Shown one piece after another: positions 50,269 through 57,357 of a stretch of DNA of 57,357 nucleotides. The position numbers and the translations under genes are program-made. Source of the DNA: Ignavibacteriota bacterium (GTDB lineage: Bacteria; Bacteroidota; Ignavibacteria; UBA10030); NCBI GenBank assembly GCA_003170475.1, contig PMZI01000078.1, positions 1 through 57,357 on the forward strand, in the 5' to 3' direction. The notes under the pieces were generated by a model. It made no database searches and was not told the origin of the DNA. It saw only the letters and a list, made by a program, of their open reading frames with translations. Position 1 is the stretch's first letter. Each line of letters begins with the position of its first letter.

Positions 50269-50649
50269 TCACTCGTTTTTCTCAATGACTGCAAATGCAA
50301 CAACAGTGTTTTCCGTGTGCGAGAGCGAGATATGCACACGGCATTTCGTCAACTGTTCCGCAACAGAGTCGTGAAGAATGACCTTTGGGGCGCCGGAGGG
50401 AATGTTGATCACTTCGACGTCGCGCCACCGGAACTTGCCGCTCCACCCTGTTTGCATCGCTTTGCTTACGGCTTCTTTCGCTGCAAACCTCGCTGCAAAA
50501 TGTTCATGCGAATTCTTCTTTGACGCACAGTAGGCAACTTCCGATTCCGTGAAAAGCTTCCTGATAAGCGATGTCCCACGAGCGTCGAGCACGACCTTCA
50601 TGCGCTTCACATCAACCACATCCACACCAATGCCGACAATTGCTCCCAT
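50269..50649 (-). CDS. acpS: Holo-[acyl-carrier-protein] synthase
   Basis: The 126-residue protein transfers 4'-phosphopantetheine from CoA to acyl carrier protein. It shows GIGVDVVDVKRM at the start, whose Asp binds Mg, LIRKLFTESEVAYCASKKNSHEHFAARFAAKEAVSKAM with the conserved Glu, and VHISLSHTENTVVAFAV at the end. Length suits a bacterial AcpS. It starts 4 bases after the HAD gene and belongs to the aroQ-HAD-acpS run. Confidence 0.95.
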   Translation of the reverse strand: MGAIVGIGVDVVDVKRMKVVLDARGTSLIRKLFTESEVAYCASKKNSHEHFAARFAAKEAVSKAMQTGWSGKFRWRDVEVINIPSGAPKVILHDSVAEQLTKCRVHISLSHTENTVVAFAVIEKNE

Positions 50650-50653
50650 GGAA

Positions 50654-51340
50654 TTACGACCTCACATTCAGTTGTTTCACGATATCAATAACCTGACTGA
50701 TGTCATCGACTTCATAGTCGGCGTGCGATATCACGGTGCCAAACGTGTCGCCGTACCGCGCAAAAATCGTCTGCATCCCCACCTGGGCCGCCCCGACGAC
50801 ATCCCGCTCAGCCCAGTCACCGATCATCAGTGCCTCCTCAGGCCGGACGCCAAGACGTTTGAGGGCCTCCTCGAAAGGCTCGCGGTTCGGTTTGCGCATG
50901 CGAGTGTCATCGAACGTCACCACGACATCGAAGATATGGTGCAGGTTCAGGTAGCAGAGCCGCAACCAGGCCTCACGGCCGGGAGCATCCGAGACCACCG
51001 CCAGCTTCAGATTCATCTTCATCAATTCCATCAGCGTGAGGTAGACGTGCGGATAAGGAACAAGGGCTGCCTCCCGCGCTCGACGGTACGCGATAATCCC
51101 CGAGGCCAGAATCTTGTGGTCCACCTTGCTGAACTCATCAAACAAGAGCTGATCGAAGACAGACTGAAATTCAATGCCGCGTTCCGCATAAATTGCATCG
51201 ATCCTCTTTCGAATTTCTTCGTGGCTCAGCATCAAGCCGGCATCGCGCATGGCATGAATCGCCGCGTCGACGGCCTGGTTTTTCATCGCCATGAAGTCGA
51301 CCAGTGTATTGTCGAGATCGAATACAACTGCTTTGATCAT
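50654..51340 (-). CDS. HAD-superfamily hydrolase
   Basis: About 228 residues from ATG 51340; a TTG at 51379, which would overlap aroQ, is less likely. Motif I is VVFDLDNTLVDFM, motif II is VVSDAPG, motif III lies near MRKPNREPFEEAL, and motif IV is MIGDWAERDVVGA. The cap is helical (subclass I). Similar phosphatases act on phosphoglycolate or nucleotides; substrate is unknown here. It lies 19 bases downstream of aroQ and 4 bases before acpS. Confidence 0.9.
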   Translation of the reverse strand: MIKAVVFDLDNTLVDFMAMKNQAVDAAIHAMRDAGLMLSHEEIRKRIDAIYAERGIEFQSVFDQLLFDEFSKVDHKILASGIIAYRRAREAALVPYPHVYLTLMELMKMNLKLAVVSDAPGREAWLRLCYLNLHHIFDVVVTFDDTRMRKPNREPFEEALKRLGVRPEEALMIGDWAERDVVGAAQVGMQTIFARYGDTFGTVISHADYEVDDISQVIDIVKQLNVRS

Positions 51341-51359
51341 AGTGGAGATCGGTCGTGGT

Positions 51360-51788
51360 TCAGGTGCGTGGTTCCACAAGAAACTTCACTGCCAACTCAT
51401 AGCCCATATCGCCGAATCCCGCGACGACCCCTTTGCACACAGGGGTGATGACGGAATGCCGGCGGAATTCTTCACGAGCATGGATGTTGGAGATGTGCAC
51501 TTCAACAACCGGCGTCTTCAAAGCGGCGATCGCGTCTCGGATCGCATAGGAGTAGTGGGAATATGCACCGGGGTTGATCACCACTCCATCAAATGTTCCA
51601 TCGATCGCTTTCTGGATCTGGTCGATCAGCGCTCCTTCGTGATTCGATTGATAGAATTCGAACTGCACGTTCGGAAATCGCTTCTTGAGTCGACTTTCGA
51701 TATCGGAGAGAGTCGTGGTGCCATAGATCTCCGGTTCGCGCTTCCCGAGAAGATTCAGATTCGGACCGTTGATGACGAGGATTTTCAT
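51360..51788 (-). CDS. aroQ: Type II 3-dehydroquinate dehydratase
   Basis: The 142-residue enzyme of the shikimate pathway has the type II motif: VINGPNLNLLGKREPEIYG at the start with the catalytic Tyr (YG), FYQSNHEGALIDQI, VINPGAYSHYSYAIRDA and VEVHISNIHAREEFRRHS with the catalytic His. It converts 3-dehydroquinate to 3-dehydroshikimate. Other shikimate genes are not adjacent. It starts 37 bases after the SpoIIE-type gene. Confidence 0.96.
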   Translation of the reverse strand: MKILVINGPNLNLLGKREPEIYGTTTLSDIESRLKKRFPNVQFEFYQSNHEGALIDQIQKAIDGTFDGVVINPGAYSHYSYAIRDAIAALKTPVVEVHISNIHAREEFRRHSVITPVCKGVVAGFGDMGYELAVKFLVEPRT

Positions 51789-51825
51789 TGATGCTCCATT
51801 GTGCTGTAGCTTGGACCCAAAGAAG

Positions 51826-54252
51826 CTAGACGACCTTGACGACCACGATCGTCATGTCATCGTGTTGCTTCGCCTTTCCGACAAACTGTTTCATCTCGGC
51901 GAAGATGCCGTCCATGATTTCCGCAGCCGTGCTGTGAGCATGTTTTTGGACCGTCTGGCAGAGACGCTCTTCCCCGAACTCTTCCAAGGTCTTATTCATC
52001 GCCTCGGGGAAGCCATCGGTATAGAATACGAAAAGGTCCCCGGATTGGAAAGGGATCGCAACCTCCTGTATCGACTTGGCAAATGTGTCTCCAGGGTCGA
52101 GTCCGAGTGCCAATCCCATGGGATTAACCACCTGGACCTGATCTGCCTTCGTTTTCCGCATGATCACCGGGTTGTGGCCTGCGCGGGCAATGGTAAGAAC
52201 CCGGTTGGCAGTATCAAAAATTCCGTAGACCATGCTGATAAATACCCCGCGCTCGACGTTTTCATAGAAGAGTTTGTTGACCCGCGTCAAGACGGCAGAG
52301 GGGGAAGGCGAAACCTCGGCAAGGGCACGGACAAAACCTTTTGTCAGTGTCATGAAAAATGCCGCTTGCGTTCCCTTCCCGGAAACATCCCCTACCACAA
52401 CACCGAGCCTCTTGTTTCCGGCCTCGATGAAGTCGTAATAGTCCCCTCCCACTTCGAGGGCCGGAGCGCAACGCGAGGCAATGTCCAATTCCACAACTTT
52501 TGGATTTGTTTTCGGAAGAAAACTCATCTGAACGCTACGGGCAATCTCGAGCTCTTGCTGCAGCCGCTGGCGTTCCGAAATGTGCTTTGCAAAAGCCGGC
52601 ATGATCTCATCAAAATCGGTGATTTCGCGCTTCCTCATCTGGCTCACCAGCCCCGCAACAACAAGCGCACCGAGAACCCCAATCACGACCCATCCGGAAA
52701 CTGTGTATACCGAATTGCCTACGACAAGAAGGCCGGCTGCTTCTTCAACCACCCTGAATGTGAAGAGTGACATGAAAGCGGTGAGTGCATCGTATTGATA
52801 GAACGCCCACACCGTGACGGCGCCGAAGAGGAAAAGGTCCACATATCCGATCCAGAGCGGCGCAAGACTGACCGTCGACGCGAAAGCCATCACGAGTGAT
52901 CCTGCCACAATCAGAAGTACGGGTGAAGAGATGCGCCCTCGGAGATAGGAGACCGCGAACATGATAAGGATCGAGACCTTGAAAGCCACCGAACTCATCC
53001 CATGGCCCAGGACATACAACCATGACCACGCGGCCCCAAAGATCTCAATGTTTGAGTTGTCAAAAGATGAAGCGGACACATGCATCATCTTCATTGCGAC
53101 GAACGGACAGAGCAGATACACAGCGAGGCTTCCGGCTCCCAACGCCACTCCACGGACCAGACTATCTCCGACCCTTGAATGGAATCCATAACCTTTGGAG
53201 AGAAGGTCGAAGCTGATAAGCTTTTCTTTCCACACCTCACGGACCATCGATTCGCTCACCGCCCAAACGGGGATCAGAGCTCCACCGACAAACAGCGGAG
53301 CAAGAATCAGTCCCAGCAGATCGTCCCATCCAAATTCCGATCGCATCATGAGATACATCTGGATGGCCTGCACGACTGCAATGATCACTCCAACGAAGAT
53401 TGCGAGCCTGAATCCAAGTTCGAATGCACGAAATCGCCTGAACGCGACGATAATCATGATGATAATCATGAGACTGTAGAAGATCGGCAACCCGATCCGC
53501 CAGACCAGGTCAACTTGTGACTTCTTGAATTCCTCCGGAACGTCCGTTTCCATCTTGAAGATTGTCACCTGATTGCCGGCCACTGAGACGGTCATGTGCA
53601 TCGGATTCTCCAGGACCGGCATCTTCGTATTCCAGACGAATTCGTAATCCACCCTCTTCTTTTGTTCGATCCGCTTTTCCGATGAAGGCTGCGCCGTGTC
53701 GGGCAGACTTGCTGCACCATCCGCATATCGATGGAGAAATGCAACCGCAAGAGCCCGCGCTTCTAGCTGGGAAAGATTCGGGAGAGCCAGTGTATCGGCG
53801 ATCTTCTGATCGAGCTCCATGAGTTGGCCGGATGTTCCAAGCCGTATGAACACTTCGCCCCGGATCATCTTGGCAACCGCCTGGTCCACCTTCGATTCAT
53901 CTCCCTGGCTTCCGGCTGAAAGCATCAATCCAGTAGGCTTCCCCCATCGAATGTCCCAATGATACACTGGAATCTTGTCGCGAGTCAACTCGTTGGACTT
54001 CTCGATACCGTAGTTCTGTTCCATCTGGCGGAAGAGCGACTCATCGTACCGAAACTGCGCCTTGGGTGTCAAGCCATCAACACTGATATTCATGCTTGAT
54101 AGCAAATCCCGACTTTTCTGTTCGATTGCCTGAGCGTCGAGTGGAAGCCGTATCCCACCGTACGGATGGATCAACGGAAACACCTCGACGATCACGGCCG
54201 CAGCGACGATGAGGAGGAGGAGAAAGGGAAGATGATTTTTGATTTTGTCCAT
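51826..54252 (-). CDS. Multi-pass membrane protein with SpoIIE/PP2C phosphatase domain
   Basis: The 808-residue protein begins with a membrane anchor (about 7-28), followed by a periplasmic region of about 230 residues. About nine hydrophobic segments follow (about 250-560), then a short coiled linker, then a PP2C-type SpoIIE domain (about 590-806). The phosphatase has VGGDYYDF, VVGDVSGKGTQAAFFM, ARAGHNPVI, FYTDGFPEAMN and a final DDMTIVVVK, all with the metal Asp residues. The class dephosphorylates anti-sigma antagonists. The membrane part is unlike standard 7TM or HAMP sensors and could sense a periplasmic signal. No partner anti-sigma gene is next to it. Confidence 0.88.
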   Translation of the reverse strand: MDKIKNHLPFLLLLIVAAAVIVEVFPLIHPYGGIRLPLDAQAIEQKSRDLLSSMNISVDGLTPKAQFRYDESLFRQMEQNYGIEKSNELTRDKIPVYHWDIRWGKPTGLMLSAGSQGDESKVDQAVAKMIRGEVFIRLGTSGQLMELDQKIADTLALPNLSQLEARALAVAFLHRYADGAASLPDTAQPSSEKRIEQKKRVDYEFVWNTKMPVLENPMHMTVSVAGNQVTIFKMETDVPEEFKKSQVDLVWRIGLPIFYSLMIIIMIIVAFRRFRAFELGFRLAIFVGVIIAVVQAIQMYLMMRSEFGWDDLLGLILAPLFVGGALIPVWAVSESMVREVWKEKLISFDLLSKGYGFHSRVGDSLVRGVALGAGSLAVYLLCPFVAMKMMHVSASSFDNSNIEIFGAAWSWLYVLGHGMSSVAFKVSILIMFAVSYLRGRISSPVLLIVAGSLVMAFASTVSLAPLWIGYVDLFLFGAVTVWAFYQYDALTAFMSLFTFRVVEEAAGLLVVGNSVYTVSGWVVIGVLGALVVAGLVSQMRKREITDFDEIMPAFAKHISERQRLQQELEIARSVQMSFLPKTNPKVVELDIASRCAPALEVGGDYYDFIEAGNKRLGVVVGDVSGKGTQAAFFMTLTKGFVRALAEVSPSPSAVLTRVNKLFYENVERGVFISMVYGIFDTANRVLTIARAGHNPVIMRKTKADQVQVVNPMGLALGLDPGDTFAKSIQEVAIPFQSGDLFVFYTDGFPEAMNKTLEEFGEERLCQTVQKHAHSTAAEIMDGIFAEMKQFVGKAKQHDDMTIVVVKVV

Positions 54253-54322
54253 GGGTACTCTCTATACGAAAAGCATGAGACCGACAGGAACCTCTCGGCC
54301 TCACGCAAGGCAATTCCGGTTT

Positions 54323-54937
54323 CTAGAGAAAGCTCAGTATGGCGACGATACCGAAGATCACGATGAGCACTCCGGAGATCTTGTTGATCAACCCAAGGCC
54401 GGTGGCATCGATCTTCTTACGGAACAACGTGACACCCCACCCCAGCAGAAAGAACCATAGCGAAGAACCAAAAAAAACCCCGGCAATGAGAGTAGCCGCC
54501 GAGCCAACACTGAGTTCGCTGTTCCTGAGTCCGAATCCCGCGAACACACCAAGGAAGGCAATGATCGTCAGGGGGTTCGTAAGCGTGAGGAAAAACGTGG
54601 AAACGTACGATGCGACGAACCCTTTGCCATTCGCCGGTTGAGAGCCAACCGGAGGCTTTGCCAGAAACGTTTTTACACCAAGATAACAGAGGAATGCGCC
54701 ACCCACCAACCGGATCCACATCTGTCGCGTTACAAGAGCGTCGGAGATGACGGTAAGACCAAAAGCGGCAATGAATCCATAAAGAGCATCAGCAGTGGCT
54801 GCTCCAAATCCTACGATCATGCCTGAGAGATGTCCCTCTGCAAAGGTCTTCCGAATGCAGAGGATACCAATCGGACCGATGGGCAACGCCAGTGCGAATC
54901 CGATAACGACACCTTTCAGGAGGAGTGTAGTACCCAC
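54323..54937 (-). CDS. LysE/RhtB-family exporter
   Basis: This 204-residue membrane protein has six hydrophobic segments. The N-terminus with GFALALPIGPIGILCIRKTFAEG and GFGAATADALYGFIAAFG carries the GPI and GxxxAD motifs of the LysE amino-acid exporter family. The later TNPLTIIAFLGVFAGFG is also characteristic. The family exports basic or neutral amino acids and related compounds. It lies 70 bases upstream of the SpoIIE-type gene on the same strand; no clear functional link. Confidence 0.92.
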   Translation of the reverse strand: MGTTLLLKGVVIGFALALPIGPIGILCIRKTFAEGHLSGMIVGFGAATADALYGFIAAFGLTVISDALVTRQMWIRLVGGAFLCYLGVKTFLAKPPVGSQPANGKGFVASYVSTFFLTLTNPLTIIAFLGVFAGFGLRNSELSVGSAATLIAGVFFGSSLWFFLLGWGVTLFRKKIDATGLGLINKISGVLIVIFGIVAILSFL

Positions 54938-55077
54938 AGGATGTTTGCTATCAGTCTACGACAGTGGTTGAAGGGAGTTTCAAGAAGACACGAGCAATCG
55001 ATATGGGGAATCCGGCCAAACGCCGTGCCTTTGTTTTCGGTAACAATATCGAAGGGGATGCACCGGCTTGCTGCTGC

Positions 55078-55344
55078 TTACGATCGCACTACCCGGGCCA
55101 GCTCCTCCTCGATGAAGTCGCGGATCACCGGCTTGAGATACCGGTCTTCGATCCCGATCTCGGCGAGTCCCTGGGCAAGAACGGAAGCTTTCTTGGACGG
55201 TGCCAGCTTTTTGTTAACGACGATCAGTCTCTCAGCTTTCAGGACGCAAAAGCCGCCTTCGAAATCACCTTTTTCATAACGAAGGGTGATCCCGCTGTTC
55301 GTCGCAAGCGATTCAAGCTCCTTGAGTATCTGTTCTTGAGTCAT
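55078..55344 (-). CDS. Small conserved-type protein of unknown function
   Basis: The 88-residue soluble protein has LRYEKGDFEGGFCVLKAERLIVVNKKLAPSKKASVLAQGLAEIG in the middle and IRDFIEEELARVV at the end. I recall similar small proteins in FCB-group genomes near housekeeping genes, without known role. The pattern of one beta section and two helices is stable in appearance. No ribosome site stands out. It is a single gene between LysE-like and PAP2 genes. Confidence 0.6.
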   Translation of the reverse strand: MTQEQILKELESLATNSGITLRYEKGDFEGGFCVLKAERLIVVNKKLAPSKKASVLAQGLAEIGIEDRYLKPVIRDFIEEELARVVRS

Positions 55345-55424
55345 AAATTCGTAAAGAGATTCTCCGCAAAGAACATGAACAACACCACAACAAAAACATA
55401 GGTGATTTTGGCCTGAGTTTCAAG

Positions 55425-56363
55425 TCAATGTTGCTCCCCAAACCGGCGCGTCATTCCTCGCCACCACACTTCAAGCTTGTCTCCTGTCCAGAGCGTGAAC
55501 CACGCAAGCACTGCACCTGCTAACAAATCAACAACATAATGATAACGAAGATAGATGGTCGAGACGATGAGCAAGGATCCGAGAGTCAGCAACAGCCAGC
55601 GGGCTTTGATTCCGTACCTGAATCCGAGGGCCATCACGATGATTGTCAACTGTGTGTGTCCGCTCGGAAAGACATCGCGCTGAACCAGGTTAATCGCATC
55701 GGCGTGTGATTGCGGGATCGATTCTCCCGCATTGATGATGCTGCGCAGGAGAGGAGTGAGCCACAACCCGGGAAGGTCCGTCTCGAGAGAAGAGAAGTCG
55801 TGAAGCGTGAACCGTGGACCGACACCCGGCAGAGCAAAATATCCGAGGTACGACAGATAGAATCCATAGACGATCATGAACGCGGCCTTGTCGAAGTCTT
55901 GTGTTGCGTATCGACGATAGAGCTCCACACCGAGGATCATAAAGAGGATGTAGTAGGAGAAATATGCGATCTGCAGAATCTCTGTCAGCAAGGGATGCGC
56001 GAACTGGCCGATCCATTGGGTCGGGTTCACTCCGAACATCCAATGGTCAATGGCGATCAGAAGCTGGTCGTAGTCTGTCGGATGAATGGGATGGACCATC
56101 CGATAGATCTCTTTGAAGATGAGAAGAATGATCACATAGCAATACCAACGGTGTAATCCTATCAGCAGGCGGTTCTTCTTCTCCGCGGCCCAGTGAGCGA
56201 GGAAGACCACCGCGAGGATGATCACGAGGTTGATGATGACAAGAACGAACCACTCTTCGACACGGGCGTGAAATACCAAGTTCAGTCCAGTGAGAAAGAA
56301 AAGGAACACGATGGAGACAAAGTCTGCAGGCGAGAGATGGGAGATGAGAGTACGGACTTTCAT
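55425..56363 (-). CDS. PAP2-superfamily membrane enzyme, inositol-phosphoryltransferase-like
   Basis: The 312-residue membrane protein has about eight helices. The PAP2 active-site parts are DVFPSGHTQLT and TIYLRYHYVVDLLAG. The first motif (KxxxxxxRP) is replaced by GVGPRFTLHD-type sequence, as in the Aur1/IPC-synthase-like branch (PAP2_3). These act on lipid phosphates or transfer phospho-head groups outside the inner membrane. It lies 55 bases downstream of rsmA in the same direction. Substrate unknown. Confidence 0.83.
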   Translation of the reverse strand: MKVRTLISHLSPADFVSIVFLFFLTGLNLVFHARVEEWFVLVIINLVIILAVVFLAHWAAEKKNRLLIGLHRWYCYVIILLIFKEIYRMVHPIHPTDYDQLLIAIDHWMFGVNPTQWIGQFAHPLLTEILQIAYFSYYILFMILGVELYRRYATQDFDKAAFMIVYGFYLSYLGYFALPGVGPRFTLHDFSSLETDLPGLWLTPLLRSIINAGESIPQSHADAINLVQRDVFPSGHTQLTIIVMALGFRYGIKARWLLLTLGSLLIVSTIYLRYHYVVDLLAGAVLAWFTLWTGDKLEVWWRGMTRRFGEQH

Positions 56364-56418
56364 TCGTCACACAGTATTGATGAACTGAGAAGGTGTTGCA
56401 CCATGGGAATCCCGACCA

Positions 56419-57252
56419 TCAGTGTTTCTTCCTCATTCTGGCCTTGCCGGCATCGAAGGCCCCATTTCCAATTTCGGCCCGATAGGGAGCAAGAAGTTCT
56501 GTGAGATTCAAGAAATCATCGAGCGCGAGTTCTTCAGGCCGCATGGACAGGTCGAACGGGACGGATTCCAGATGCGTAGCATCGAAGCCCATGTATCGGA
56601 GCCCATTTCGCAGTGTCTTCCGTCTTTTGCCAAACGTGGAGCGGACGACCAGTGTCAGCAGATTGCGGTCACACTTCTGGAGTTTCTCCTTGAATCGCAG
56701 CCGGACAATGGCAGAATCGACTTCCGGTCTGGGGAAAAACGAGTTTCTCGAGACTTTGAAGAGAAACTCCGGCTGCGTGTAGTACGCCAGCAGGACAGAG
56801 AGAATTCCGTACTCCTTGGTTTCTGTTTGCGCCACGAACCGTCGCGCCACCTCAAGTTGAACCATCAGCGTGGCGTCTTCGACAACATCATGGTGATCAA
56901 AGAGCCAGAACAAGATCTCGCTGGTGATGTTGTAAGGGATGTTTCCCACCACGCGCAGGCGTCGTTTCTCGTCGCGAAACATCGTGCTGAGCGACACCTT
57001 CAGAACGTCCGCATGAACAAGCTCGATGCTCTCCGAAAACGTTTCGCGCAGGAGTCGGATCGCGCGCTCGTCAACTTCGATTGCCACAAGCCTGGAACAT
57101 TTCGGCGCAAGATGTTTCGTGAGCGCACCCTGTCCCGGGCCGATTTCGACCACCACATCATCGGCGCGCAGACCGAGGCTGTCGACGATGTTGCGCGCGA
57201 CATTTTCGTCGCGCAGGAAGTTTTGTCCAAGGGATTTTTTGGGTGGCAGCAT
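56419..57252 (-). CDS. rsmA: 16S rRNA dimethyladenosine methyltransferase RsmA/KsgA
   Basis: The 277-residue protein has the usual order: KKSLGQNFLRDENVARNI, SAM-binding EIGPGQGALTKHL, AIEVDERAI, HADVLKV, and the catalytic motif NIPYNITSEILFWLF. The tail FGKRRKTLRNGLRYM and MRPEELALDDFLNLTELL are conserved. It dimethylates two adjacent adenosines near the 3' end of 16S rRNA. The last 105 bases of the window (57253-57357) precede it and hold its promoter; no gene is visible there. A Glu-rich run is absent, as is usual. Confidence 0.96.
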   Translation of the reverse strand: MLPPKKSLGQNFLRDENVARNIVDSLGLRADDVVVEIGPGQGALTKHLAPKCSRLVAIEVDERAIRLLRETFSESIELVHADVLKVSLSTMFRDEKRRLRVVGNIPYNITSEILFWLFDHHDVVEDATLMVQLEVARRFVAQTETKEYGILSVLLAYYTQPEFLFKVSRNSFFPRPEVDSAIVRLRFKEKLQKCDRNLLTLVVRSTFGKRRKTLRNGLRYMGFDATHLESVPFDLSMRPEELALDDFLNLTELLAPYRAEIGNGAFDAGKARMRKKH

Positions 57253-57357
57253 ACTCGCAGAGACCGGGTCAATATACAGAACGAGCGGGCTATATTCAAC
57301 GAATCAGCGAAGGCGTTGCATTTCGGACTAATTTCCTTTACTTTGCTTCACGTTTTT

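Overview
The window looks like a chromosomal piece from an uncultured-type bacterium of the Bacteroidota/Ignavibacteriota side of the FCB group. The main signs are SusC/RagA-style TonB receptors with carboxypeptidase-regulatory N-domains, a DUF4249 lipoprotein paired with one of them, a Bacteroidetes-type MerR regulator, SpoIIE-type phosphatases, eukaryotic-like Ser/Thr kinases and a MXAN_6640-like HExxH protease. GC content is moderate and non-ATG starts are fairly common. I saw no phage, transposase, CRISPR array or plasmid functions.

Layout. (1) 14-87: tRNA-Pro(GGG). (2) 757-5798: a forward surface-fibre locus with DUF4402-like subunits, a PapD-like chaperone and a large usher-like outer-membrane protein. 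A strong hairpin terminator follows the first, probably major, subunit. (3) 6127-8265: ABC-F protein Uup and TatA. (4) 8434-17273: two TonB receptor loci. One is paired with a DUF4249 lipoprotein; the other has a His/Cys-rich small protein and a secreted metalloprotease, which suggests metal acquisition. A receiver protein without its phospho-acceptor Asp lies between them. (5) 17757-28075: a probable anaerobic catabolic island, all on the minus strand. It holds a glycyl radical enzyme (GRE) with an unusual active-site motif, its radical-SAM activase, a URO-D/MtaA-superfamily protein, a sugar-type ABC importer without ATPase, a PfkB-kinase/HAD-phosphatase fusion and an ICMT-like methyltransferase. 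(6) 28681-35553: small proteins, a dipeptidyl-peptidase IV-like enzyme, an MarR-like/ferredoxin protein with an apparent CTG start, and a kinase fused to TPR and TonB C-terminal domains. (7) 35701-39868: an RND efflux pump and its adaptor. (8) 40059-42275: two small proteins of unknown function and an exported rhodanese. (9) 42353-48445: nucleoside and nucleobase permeases followed by a small membrane protein and two more URO-D-like proteins. (10) 48681-57252: an exported esterase, then a housekeeping stretch (MerR, AcpS, HAD, AroQ, SpoIIE phosphatase, LysE exporter, small conserved protein, PAP2 enzyme, RsmA).

Intergenic gaps at 23.4, 28.5, 29.0 and 31.7-31.9 kb carry copies of one dispersed repeat of about 70-80 bp. 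Each fuller copy forms two stem-loops, and paired base changes between copies keep both stems intact, which suggests selection on the folded form. The strongest candidates for undescribed biology are the GRE island, the repeat family and the non-proteobacterial chaperone-usher-like locus. All functional proposals come from reading motifs and gene order; no database search was possible.
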